64,000 bases of DNA from Massilia timonae CCUG 45783. Its GTDB lineage: Bacteria; Pseudomonadota; Gammaproteobacteria; Burkholderiales; Burkholderiaceae_D. Position numbers and translations under genes: made by a program. The stretch spans positions 756,246 to 820,245 of the forward strand of contig NZ_JH992924.1 in the NCBI RefSeq assembly GCF_000315425.1. Direction: 5' to 3'. The notes beneath the pieces were generated by a model. That model worked only from the letters and a program-made list of their open reading frames with translations. It was not told the DNA's origin and did not search any database. Positions 19,105-27,723 of the stretch are shown here, piece by piece; the stretch's first letter is position 1, and every line of letters starts with the position of its first letter.

Positions 19105-20358
19105 TTAAACCACACCCCGCTCGCGCAAGGCCGCGATCTCTTCCTCGCTCCTGCCCAGCATCTCGCGCAATACTTCCGTCGTGTGCTGGCCCAGCAGGGG
19201 CGGGGCCATCCCGCTGGTCGCAGGAGTGGCCGACATCCGGATCGGATTGCGCACCAGCTTGACCTGACCCGCGCTCGGATGCGGCAGGTCGATCGCCATC
19301 GCACGCGCCTGCACCTGCTCGTTGGCGAACACTTCGCCGACGTCGTTGATCGGCCCGCAGGGCACGCCTTTTTCTTCCAGCAGGGCGATCCATGCGTCGC
19401 GCGGTTTCGTCCTGACCATCTCGGCCAGCAGCGGCACCAGCACATCGCGGTTCTGTACGCGCAGCGGATTGGTGGCGAAGCGCGGATCGCCGGCCAGCTC
19501 GGGCCGGCCGCCGGCCTCGACGAACTTCTGGTACTGGCCGTCGTTGCCGGTGGCGACGATGATGTGGCCATCCGCGCAGGCAAAGGTCTGGTAGGGCACG
19601 ATGTTGGCGTGGGCATTGCCCCAGCGCTTGGGCGGCTTGCCGCTGTTGAGGTAATTGCTGCCGACATTGGCCAGCATCGCCACCTGCGTGTCTAACAGCG
19701 CCATGTCGATGTGCTGGCCCTCGCCCGTGCGGTCGCGGTGGGTGAGGGCGGCCAGCACGGCCACCGTCGCGTACATGCCGGTCATGAGGTCGGTCAGCGC
19801 GACGCCGGCCTTTTGCGGACCGCCGCCGGGCAGGTCGTCGCGCTCGCCGGTGACCGACATCAGGCCGCCCATGCCCTGGATCAGGAAGTCGTAACCCGCG
19901 CGGTGGGCGTAGGGACCGTCCTGGCCGAAGCCGGTGATCGAGCAGTACACCAGGTCGGGCTTGATTGCCTTGAGTGAGTCATAGTCGAGGCCATAGCGCT
20001 TCAGGTGGCCGACCTTGAAGTTCTCGAGCACCACGTCGCAATGCAGCACCAGCTCGCGCAGCAGGGCCTGGCCTTCGCTGCTCGCGATGTCGACCGTGAG
20101 CGAGCGCTTGCCGCGGTTGGCCGACAGGTAATAGGCCGCTTCCTGCGTATCGTTGCCCTGCGCATCCCTGGCATATGGCGGACCCCAGGCGCGGGTGTCG
20201 TCGCCGGCGCCGGGGCGCTCGATCTTGATCACGTCGGCGCCGAGGTCGGCCAGGTTCTGCGAGCACCAGGGGCCGGCCAGCACGCGCGACAGGTCGAGCA
20301 CGCGGATGTGGCCGAGGGCTTTCGGCAGCGCTGAGGGGGGAGAGGTGGATAGCGTCAT
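19105..20358 (-). CDS. CaiB/BaiF-family (class III) CoA-transferase
   Basis: A 417-residue enzyme that moves CoA between carboxylic acids. It has the family start GHIRVLDLSRVLAGPWCSQ, then LGADVIKIERP, ENFKVGHLKRYGLDY, and GEGQHIDMALLDTQ containing the region of the catalytic Asp. The length matches formyl/succinyl-CoA transferases of the family. The start at ATG 20358 gives the conserved N-terminus; there is no strong ribosome-binding site. The acid substrate cannot be read from the sequence, and no pathway neighbours are present. Confidence 0.9.
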   Translation of the reverse strand: MTLSTSPPSALPKALGHIRVLDLSRVLAGPWCSQNLADLGADVIKIERPGAGDDTRAWGPPYARDAQGNDTQEAAYYLSANRGKRSLTVDIASSEGQALLRELVLHCDVVLENFKVGHLKRYGLDYDSLKAIKPDLVYCSITGFGQDGPYAHRAGYDFLIQGMGGLMSVTGERDDLPGGGPQKAGVALTDLMTGMYATVAVLAALTHRDRTGEGQHIDMALLDTQVAMLANVGSNYLNSGKPPKRWGNAHANIVPYQTFACADGHIIVATGNDGQYQKFVEAGGRPELAGDPRFATNPLRVQNRDVLVPLLAEMVRTKPRDAWIALLEEKGVPCGPINDVGEVFANEQVQARAMAIDLPHPSAGQVKLVRNPIRMSATPATSGMAPPLLGQHTTEVLREMLGRSEEEIAALRERGVV

Positions 20359-20534
20359 GACGTTCTTTGCGCGGCAACAAGGAAGGCTGATTATAGCTGG
20401 CAGGAACGAAACGGCATTGTGAGTGGACGAGCGCTTGGCTCGTAGGCGCAGTCTGTATCGCTTCACTGATGATTCAGACCTGCCTTCATCGTTCGTCACC
20501 TTTTGAGAGCTCAAGGGACGGGGAGGATTGGTGA

Positions 20535-21212
20535 GTGCTAAGATGCTGGATGGTTCGCGATATTACCTCTCAAAAGTACTTCAATCAGCATTGCATCACG
20601 TTGGAGATCGGATCGTCAATTACTGACGACGAGTTTGATACATTTAACAATGTGGATTTACTTGCTCGTCTCACTGGTGCACCCGATCGAAGCACCATCC
20701 TTGTTTCGCGGGGTATAGGGGCAGTTGATACGCTCAACCTCAAAGTGCACAATGAGGTGTTTCAGTATCCGTCAGAATATTTCATCATTAACAACGGTGG
20801 AGAACTCAGGTTTCAGCTGATCGTCGATTCAATCTATGTTCGTAAAGAAGATCAGGACAAAGGCATTGGCGTCAGGTCGGTAATGATCAGTATCGACCAG
20901 GCAAAAGAATTGGGTTTTCATTCAGTTGGCTTGGAAGCTGCCGGCAGTGCAAGCAATCGAAGCATGTTTTTCGGTTATCACGTCTGGCCATCTTTGGGTT
21001 TCGATGCAGATTTGCCAAGCGTGATATTGAGCAAGCTTCCTGACGAGCTTCAGTGGTGCGCGCGGGTATCTGATTTGATGCAGGCAGATGGAGGGCCTGA
21101 TTGGTGGTACTATAACGGGGTAGGACTCGAATTGACGTTCGAACTTGACGATGATAGTGTGAGTTGGAAACTTCTGCATGAGTACGCCAAGGCGAGGGGG
21201 ATTTCAATATGA
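20535..21212 (+). CDS. GNAT-like acetyltransferase, probably acquired
   Basis: A 225-residue protein whose central part resembles the GNAT fold: LIVDSIYVRKEDQDKGIG carries the acetyl-CoA-binding pattern Q-x-x-G-x-G (QDKGIG), followed by a helix and GYHVWPSLGFDAD. Codon use is visibly more A/T-rich than the surrounding genes, a sign of transfer. Start: GTG 20535 with GGGGAGG about nine bases upstream; ATG 20550 is an alternative. The next small gene overlaps its stop by four bases. The substrate is unknown. Confidence 0.68.
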   Translation: MLRCWMVRDITSQKYFNQHCITLEIGSSITDDEFDTFNNVDLLARLTGAPDRSTILVSRGIGAVDTLNLKVHNEVFQYPSEYFIINNGGELRFQLIVDSIYVRKEDQDKGIGVRSVMISIDQAKELGFHSVGLEAAGSASNRSMFFGYHVWPSLGFDADLPSVILSKLPDELQWCARVSDLMQADGGPDWWYYNGVGLELTFELDDDSVSWKLLHEYAKARGISI

Positions 21213-21394
21213 CAAGAAAATTTTTGCAAGCGCTATCGCAGCTCAAATCGACTTCGCTTGAAGAGGTACGTGCACAGCGTAGGGAGCGTGATACTCCCCA
21301 GCATGGAGCAGTTGCCTTTCAGGCAGATGTTTACCGCAGACGGCGAGCTGGGACAATTGTCACCTTCTCCAAGCCTCGTACTGCTGAGCATTGA
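21209..21394 (+). CDS. Small basic protein coupled to the GNAT-like gene
   Basis: A 61-residue Arg/Lys-rich protein starting in an ATGA overlap with the GNAT-like gene. No recognised domain; the middle is highly charged (VRAQRRERD, YRRRRAG). It is followed within ten bases by an intrinsic terminator, so the pair forms a compact two-gene operon in an A/T-richer patch next to an insertion sequence. The arrangement recalls toxin-antitoxin or effector-immunity pairs, but order and sequence do not match a known one. Confidence 0.6.
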   Translation: MTRKFLQALSQLKSTSLEEVRAQRRERDTPQHGAVAFQADVYRRRRAGTIVTFSKPRTAEH

Positions 21395-21395
21395 T

Positions 21396-21423
21396 AAAAA
21401 GCCACGATCTTCGTGGCTTTTTT
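21396..21423 (+). terminator. Rho-independent terminator of the GNAT/small-protein operon
   Basis: AAAGCCACGA (21398-21407) pairs with TCGTGGCTTT (21411-21420) around a 3-nt loop, followed by more T; preceded by A, so it may act on both strands. Confidence 0.85.
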
Positions 21424-21510
21424 GCTAATAATGAAATAGGCCCTTCTTAGGAGAAAGCGCCGTAGCGCTCTCCGTTAATTGCAGTTGCTTACGTCCCGGA
21501 CTGCACTACC

Positions 21511-22874
21511 GGACCTGTCAGAAATTCTGTGTGCGGGGCCAGAATTCGTAGTTAGATAATCGCGTTCGTGAAGCGCTCGCCGAACATGATGGCGAACTGG
21601 TTGGCAGCCTGCTTCCAGGTACGCTGTGGCATCTTCCAATCTTTCTCGATATTGCGCAAGGCCAGGAACAATAACTTGGTCGCGGCTTCGTCGCTGGGGA
21701 AGTGACCACGGTTCTTGACGATCTTCCGCAGACGCATATGCAGGCTTTCAATAGCGTTGGTCGTGTAGATGATCGTGCGCACTTCAGGTGGGTAGGCAAA
21801 GAACGGAATCACCTGCTGCCACTGGCGCCGCCACATCGCGGCCACGGTCGGAAACTTGGTGCCCCATGGGCCTTCTGCAAAGGCATCCAGCGCCGCTTCG
21901 GCCAGCTCGGCGTTGGCAGCGTGGTAGATCGGCTTGAGCGCCGCTGCCAGTTCCTTCCGGTCCTTCCAGGCCGCAAGCGTCGTCGAATTGCGGATCAGGT
22001 GCACGATGCACGTCTGGATCTGCGCTTGCGGATAAACGGCCTCGATGGCCTCCGGGAAGCCGCGCAGGCCATCGACGACGGCGATCAGGATATCGTCCAG
22101 TCCGCGGTTCTTGAGTTCGTTGAAAACCTTCAGCCAGAATTTGGCGCCTTCGGTCTGTTCGATCCACAGACCCAGCACTTCCTTGCGGCCGTCGGCACGA
22201 ATGCCCAAGGCCAGATATACGGCCTTGTTCTTGACCGTGCCTTCGTCCCGGATCTTCAGGCGCAACGCGTCGAAATACACGATCGGATACATCGCCTCGA
22301 GCGGCCGCTGCTGCCACTGCGCGACCTCCTCGAGCACTTCGTCGGTGATGGTCGAAATCAGGTCTGGCGACACCTCGGCGCCGTACAACTCCAGCAAATG
22401 CGCCTGAATCTCGCGCACGCTCATACCACGAGCGTACATGCTGATAACGTGATCGTCGAAGCCCGACATCCGGCGCTGATGTTTGGCCACCAGTTTGGGC
22501 TCGAAGCTCGACAGACGATCGCGCGGAATGTCCAGGTGGAGCTCCCCGCCTGGCGTCAAGACCTTCTTCGGGCTGCTACCGTTGCGGTGGTTTCTGCTGC
22601 CGTCTTCCTCGTTGGCCAGGTGGTGGTTCAACTCGGCCGACAACATACGCTCGGCCAGCATTTTTTTGAGCTGCCCGGCGAGGCCCGATTCGCCAAGGAT
22701 CGACTCGGCGTCCTTGTTCTCAACCTGGGCCAGCAACTGGTCGATCAGCTCAACGGGAAACGGGTACGCTGCTTTCTGTTTTTTGGGCTTCTTGGTGGTC
22801 ATCACTTCGGTCATGGAACAGTCCTTTCGGGATTATTTCATGACCCCGTTCCACACAGAAATTCTGACAGGCTC
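21511..22874 (-). mobile_element. Complete IS256-family insertion sequence
   Basis: A 1364-bp element with one transposase gene. The ends are imperfect inverted repeats of about 23 bp (left GGACCTGTCAGAAATTCTG, right end read inward GAGCCTGTCAGAATTTCTG; three mismatches), flanked by identical 8-bp direct repeats GCACTACC at 21503-21510 and 22875-22882, the duplication length expected for IS256 elements. The intact ends, target duplication and open transposase suggest a recent, possibly active insertion. It interrupts the 3' end of the GH1-RmlD gene. Confidence 0.93.
21552..22814 (-). CDS. IS256-family (mutator-type) transposase
   Basis: A 420-residue DDE transposase. Catalytic-region landmarks are present: YFDALRLKIRDEG with the first Asp, LIAVVDGLRGFPEAI with the second, and the C-terminal TNAIESLHMRLRKIVKNRGHFP with the Glu, plus CIVHLIRNS. 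The N-terminus carries the mutator-family helical domain. AAAGGA lies seven bases before the ATG. Reading frame intact, so transposition-competent as far as can be seen. Confidence 0.96.
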   Translation of the reverse strand: MTEVMTTKKPKKQKAAYPFPVELIDQLLAQVENKDAESILGESGLAGQLKKMLAERMLSAELNHHLANEEDGSRNHRNGSSPKKVLTPGGELHLDIPRDRLSSFEPKLVAKHQRRMSGFDDHVISMYARGMSVREIQAHLLELYGAEVSPDLISTITDEVLEEVAQWQQRPLEAMYPIVYFDALRLKIRDEGTVKNKAVYLALGIRADGRKEVLGLWIEQTEGAKFWLKVFNELKNRGLDDILIAVVDGLRGFPEAIEAVYPQAQIQTCIVHLIRNSTTLAAWKDRKELAAALKPIYHAANAELAEAALDAFAEGPWGTKFPTVAAMWRRQWQQVIPFFAYPPEVRTIIYTTNAIESLHMRLRKIVKNRGHFPSDEAATKLLFLALRNIEKDWKMPQRTWKQAANQFAIMFGERFTNAII

Positions 22875-25179
22875 GCACTACCGCAACCGAATCGGCCTCC
22901 CCCTGGCTATCGCCACCCGCCACCGCCTGGCGCCCTTCGGCCTCGGCCAGCAGCGCGCAGCGCTCGGCCTTCTCGGCATTGCGCAACTCGACATAACGCC
23001 GCAGCGCATCGTCCAGCGCTGGCAACAGCGCGCCGCGTTCGCTGTGCAGCGACGAGTAGGCCGGCCGCGCCGCAGTGAAGCCGAATTCCTCCGCCGGCTT
23101 CGCTTCCAGCGTCGATGCATCGACGCCGGCCAGCCCGGCCGCGCGCCGCGCCAGCTCGGCCCAGGTCAATTCTCCCTTGTTGGCGAGGTGCCAGATGCCG
23201 GCTTCGCGGTCCACGGCCAGGTCCAGGCAGGCGTGCACCAGGTCGGGCACATAGGTCGGCGTGATGGTCATGTCGCCGGCCGCCACGAAGGCGTCGCCGC
23301 GCTCCAGGGCATCGAGCGCCTGGGTCACGAAGTTGTGCTGGTCCCACGGCCCGAAGAAGGCGCTGGTGCGCACCACCAGCGCGCCCGGGTGATTGGCCAG
23401 CACCGCGCGTTCGGCGTCGAGCTTGCTGCGGCCGTAGACGTTGAGGGGATTCGGCGTATCCGATTCGACGTAGGGACGCTCGTTGCGCCCGTCGAACACC
23501 AGGTCGCTCGAGAAGGTGGTCAGGTGGATGGCGTGGCGCGCGCAGGCGGCGGCCAGGATGGCGGCGCCGTGCGTGTTCTCGCGCTGGCAGCGTTCCATGT
23601 CGTGCTCGGCGTCGTCGACCCGCACATAGCCGCAGGTATTGACCACCGCCCACGGCTTGTGCCGCGCCAGCGCGCGCTCGACCGAGTCGGCGTCGGCGAT
23701 GTCCATGTCCTGGCGCGACAGCAGCTTGTAGGCCAGGTTGCGCTTGTCGCAGATGCGGGCGAAGGCGCGGCCCAGGGTGCCGGTCGCGCCCAGGATCAGG
23801 ATCGGCGCGGCGTCGCTGCCCACCAGGCGGTGGCCGTCGGCCGCGATCGAGGTGAGGGCGGCCGGCGTGGCCACCGGCTGCTGGCACAGGAAGCGGCCCG
23901 GCCGGCGCCACCAGCCCTGGGCGCGCAGCACCGGGTGCGACAGCGGCGCGCCGCTCGACAGTTCGCGCATCATGTTCGCCAGCGCGGTCGGCCGCGGCAG
24001 CGGCGAGCGCACGTCGAGCGGGCCCGGTTCGTAGTAGCCGCGGTCGACCGTCACCAGGCTGTTCCAGTCGAAGGAGCCGAGCAGGGCCCACACCGTGACG
24101 GCGCGCACGTCGACGCCGTTGTCGCGCGACTGCTGGGCCGCTTCCCAGATCTCGAGCAGCCAGCGCATCTGGTCTTCGCGGTTGGCGTCGATGTGGGCTT
24201 CGGTGATGGCCAGCGGGATGCGATAGCGCTCCCAGATCTCGGACAGCAGCGGGGCGATGCCGGGCGTCGGCGTGGCCAGCACGCGCGAGGCTTCGATGTC
24301 GGCGCAGGGAATGCCGTCGGCCACGCCGCGGTGGTGCGCCGGATAGCGCTCGGGGCGGTGGTCCAGCCAGCGCTCGCTGGTGACATAGTAATTGACGCCG
24401 ATGAGGTCGGGCGGGCAGGGGTTGTCGCGGAACCACAGGATGTCCTCTGGCCTGGCGCCGCTCTTGAGCAGGTAGTTCCACAGCTTGTGCTCGGGCCCGA
24501 CCATGCCGCACAGCAGGTCCCAGCCCAGCCAGCGGCGCTCGTTGTAGAACTCGGCCACGTGGCTGAGCTCCGGCGTGCTGTAGGTCTTGCCGAGGTCGTC
24601 GGTCTGCACCAGTTTCGCGTTCGGGTTGACGGCGCGGATGGCGCGCATCGACAGCACGGTGGCGCGGCACTGGTTGAGCAGGGCGTCGATGAAGGTGCGG
24701 TCGTCGCGGCCGTGCGGATACCACACGCCATACAGGCCGGCGAAGCGCGCCGTGGTGCAGATCTCGTTGACCGGGGTATAGAACTCGAGCCAGGGGTAGC
24801 GCGCGGCGACGGCGCCGGCGTAGTCGGCCAGCTCTTGCGCGAAACCGGGATCGACCAGGCTCGTGTGGCGCGGGCCGCTGCCATGGTGGATCAGTCCGGC
24901 GATCGGGGTGACGCCAGCCTCTCGCAGGGCGGCCAGGCGCTCGTCCGGCCAGCGCCAGTCGGCGCCGTCGACGCCGTCGGGGGCGGTGCGTTCCCACAGG
25001 ATGGGGTAGCGGATGGCGCGGATGCCGAGCGCGGCGAAGCGCTCGATGTCGCAGGCGCGTCCGCTATGGCCGTTGCGGTCCAGCTGGCTGAAGTAGGTGT
25101 CCTGCACGCGGTTGACCGTGCATTCGAGGCCGCCCCAGAGTTCGAGGGGGTGTGCTGGGCTGTTCGTGCTCTTGTTCAT
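22750..25179 (-). CDS. GH1-like glycosidase fused to RmlD-like sugar-nucleotide reductase, 3' end altered by IS256
   Basis: An 809-residue two-domain protein. The N-terminal half (to about 390) is a family-1-glycosidase-like barrel with the acid/base motif TPVNE (Glu about 139) and a nucleophile candidate in ITEAH (Glu about 325). The C-terminal half (about 455-765) is an SDR/RmlD Rossmann domain with LGATGTLGRAF and the YGRSK (YxxxK) active site. This fusion is probably a capsule or cell-surface sugar enzyme; the substrate is unknown. The last 41 residues come from read-through into the insertion sequence; without it the frame would read Gln-Ser-Gly-Thr-stop (stop at 21489-21491), giving a native protein of about 772 residues. 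Confidence 0.85.
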   Translation of the reverse strand: MNKSTNSPAHPLELWGGLECTVNRVQDTYFSQLDRNGHSGRACDIERFAALGIRAIRYPILWERTAPDGVDGADWRWPDERLAALREAGVTPIAGLIHHGSGPRHTSLVDPGFAQELADYAGAVAARYPWLEFYTPVNEICTTARFAGLYGVWYPHGRDDRTFIDALLNQCRATVLSMRAIRAVNPNAKLVQTDDLGKTYSTPELSHVAEFYNERRWLGWDLLCGMVGPEHKLWNYLLKSGARPEDILWFRDNPCPPDLIGVNYYVTSERWLDHRPERYPAHHRGVADGIPCADIEASRVLATPTPGIAPLLSEIWERYRIPLAITEAHIDANREDQMRWLLEIWEAAQQSRDNGVDVRAVTVWALLGSFDWNSLVTVDRGYYEPGPLDVRSPLPRPTALANMMRELSSGAPLSHPVLRAQGWWRRPGRFLCQQPVATPAALTSIAADGHRLVGSDAAPILILGATGTLGRAFARICDKRNLAYKLLSRQDMDIADADSVERALARHKPWAVVNTCGYVRVDDAEHDMERCQRENTHGAAILAAACARHAIHLTTFSSDLVFDGRNERPYVESDTPNPLNVYGRSKLDAERAVLANHPGALVVRTSAFFGPWDQHNFVTQALDALERGDAFVAAGDMTITPTYVPDLVHACLDLAVDREAGIWHLANKGELTWAELARRAAGLAGVDASTLEAKPAEEFGFTAARPAYSSLHSERGALLPALDDALRRYVELRNAEKAERCALLAEAEGRQAVAGGDSQGEADSVAVVRACQNFCVERGHEIIPKGLFHDRSDDHQEAQKTESSVPVSR

Positions 25180-25318
25180 GGTGGTCTTGAATCCTTAATT
25201 TTATGACAACAAAGTTTCGACAATGCGGCGCTACCGACGTTCAAACTGCGTGGGGAGAGCCCTGCCTGCCGAGTCACGGTGCGGGTAGCGGTTGACAGCG
25301 GAGCGCCAACCTGCAACC

Positions 25319-25378
25319 ATGCGGTCCATGATCTTTCCGAAAGCACATCTCATTCTTGCCTGGTGGCGCCGCTCCTAG
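25319..25378 (+). CDS. Putative Trp-rich leader peptide upstream of trpS
   Basis: A 19-codon frame, MRSMIFPKAHLILAWWRRS, with tandem Trp codons at 25361-25366 and a TAG stop at 25376-25378. It lies between the divergent GH1-RmlD gene and trpS and ends 33 bp before the 5' arm of an intrinsic terminator. Two possible starts, ATG 25319 and ATG 25328; the nearest GGAG (25300-25303) is far from either, so translation initiation is the weak point. The TTGACA at 25292-25297 is a possible -35, but the matching -10 position (AACCAT) is poor. Confidence 0.6.
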   Translation: MRSMIFPKAHLILAWWRRS

Positions 25379-25411
25379 CGCGCGGCCCCGGAAATGATGT
25401 GCATTTCAGCT

Positions 25412-25441
25412 AACGCCGCCTCGATTTGGGTGGCGTTTTTT
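25412..25441 (+). terminator. Intrinsic terminator/attenuator in the trpS leader
   Basis: AACGCCGCC (25412-25420) pairs with GGTGGCGTT (25429-25437) over nine pairs (one G-T) with an 8-nt loop and six T. No plus-strand gene ends upstream, so it most likely acts on transcripts entering trpS. Alternative partners of its 5' arm exist upstream: GCGGC at 25382-25386, and GGTGGCG at 25362-25368 covering the Trp codons. Confidence 0.75.
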
Positions 25442-25482
25442 CTTTGACGCAGGACAATCGAGGCATCTACCAAGGAATCTCG

Positions 25483-26526
<1,044 letters not shown>

Positions 26527-26527
26527 T

Positions 26528-26578
26528 GAGGGCACGGGTATCGCTGCGCGATACCTGCGGTAGCGCAACCCGTGCCTC
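26528..26578. other. Compound hairpin after trpS
   Basis: GGCACGGGT (26531-26539) is complementary to ACCCGTGCC (26568-26576), enclosing and partly competing with a strong inner hairpin GGTATCGC/GCGATACC (26537-26544/26548-26555) and a small TGCG/CGCA hairpin. There is no T run afterwards. It may be a processed 3' end, a Rho-dependent terminator region or a REP-like sequence. Confidence 0.4.
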
Positions 26579-26650
26579 TGATAACTATCAGTAGCACGGA
26601 GCCGGCGACGATGGCAAGCTGCGGGCTTGTCCATCGCCGAGGAGCGCTTC

Positions 26651-27700
26651 ATGAGCAAAGGCTTGCGCCTGACCGAACAATGGATGCAGCGGGCCTTGTG
26701 GCTCGTCGCCTTCGTCTTCGCCGGCTTCCTGATCGGCCTGGGCGGCCTGGTCGTGCAGCAGCTGCGCGACGTCGAAGAGCCGCTGACGGTCGAGCAGTTC
26801 ATGAACCCGGCCCTGGTCGGCAAGCTGCGCGCCGAGATGGACAGCGAGCGCGCGCGCATCGAAGGCGCACGCACGCGCCTCGAGCAGGCCAGCCAGAAGC
26901 ATGCCGTGGCGCAGTCGAACACGCGCTCGGCGCGCTCGACCTTCGACAACTGGCTCGCGACCCGGCAGGCCACCGCGCGGCCCGAGCAAGACCCCGAACT
27001 GATCAAGCGTACCCAGGGCCTGGAGGCCCTGGAGCGCGCTGAACGCGCCGCCCTGGCGGCGGTGGAAGGCGAACAGCAGACGATGCTGGACGCCACCCAG
27101 GCCTACGAGCGCGCCAACCTGCGCTGGAACGCCCTGCAGGAACCGGCGCAGCAGGCCTTCGCCGACGAAGTCGAGGCGCGCGAGCTGCGCGTCTTTCTGT
27201 ATCGCCTGGCGTTGACCTTGCCGCTGCTGCTGGCGGCCGGCTGGCTGTTCCGGCACAAGCGCAAGACGCCGGACTGGCCGTTCGCCTGGGGCTTCATCAT
27301 CTTTGCCCTGTTCACCTTTTTCTTCGAGCTGGTGCCCTACCTGCCGAGCTATGGCGGCTATGTGCGCTACATCGTCGGCATCATCCTCACCGTGGTCGCG
27401 GGGCGCTACGCCGTCGCATGGCTGCAGGGCTACTTGGCGCGCCAGAAGCTGGCCGAGGCATTGCCCGACGCCGAGCGGCGCCAGGGGATGCGTTACGACC
27501 TCGTCCAGGCGCGCCTGACGAAAAGCGTGTGCCCCGGTTGCGAGCGCGCCGTCGACCTCAAGGATGGCAAGACCGACTTCTGCCCGCACTGCGGCATCGG
27601 CCTGTTCAACCGATGCGGCGCTTGCACGACCCGCAAGAATGCGTTCGCGCGCTTTTGCTTCGCCTGCGGGACGGCGGCCAACACCACGCTGGCCGATTAG
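26651..27700 (+). CDS. Membrane protein with coiled coil and C-terminal zinc ribbons
   Basis: A 349-residue protein of unknown function. Order: one N-terminal membrane helix (about 16-38), a charged coiled-coil region (about 50-180), three closely spaced hydrophobic segments (about 185-265), then a cytoplasmic tail with two zinc-ribbon knuckle pairs: CPGC and CPHCG, CGAC and CFACG. The eight cysteines suggest two bound zinc ions. ATG 26651 has GGAG nine bases upstream. It is not obviously linked to its neighbours; a scaffold or sensor role is a guess. Confidence 0.78.
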   Translation: MSKGLRLTEQWMQRALWLVAFVFAGFLIGLGGLVVQQLRDVEEPLTVEQFMNPALVGKLRAEMDSERARIEGARTRLEQASQKHAVAQSNTRSARSTFDNWLATRQATARPEQDPELIKRTQGLEALERAERAALAAVEGEQQTMLDATQAYERANLRWNALQEPAQQAFADEVEARELRVFLYRLALTLPLLLAAGWLFRHKRKTPDWPFAWGFIIFALFTFFFELVPYLPSYGGYVRYIVGIILTVVAGRYAVAWLQGYLARQKLAEALPDAERRQGMRYDLVQARLTKSVCPGCERAVDLKDGKTDFCPHCGIGLFNRCGACTTRKNAFARFCFACGTAANTTLAD

Positions 27701-27723
27701 GCGGCCAGCGCCGTGCGACAGGG

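Noticed and set aside
22483..25206. A 907-codon plus-strand open frame across the insertion sequence end and the GH1-RmlD gene
   Set aside because: Antisense shadow that crosses the insertion junction; no recognisable domain.
25412..25441. Terminator serving a gene ending upstream on the plus strand
   Set aside because: No plus-strand gene ends between 25180 and 25411; only the Trp leader frame does, which supports attenuation.
25319..25441. T-box riboswitch controlling trpS
   Set aside because: No T-box sequence or specifier-loop architecture, and the organism type makes it unlikely; tandem Trp codons in a short frame fit leader-peptide control.
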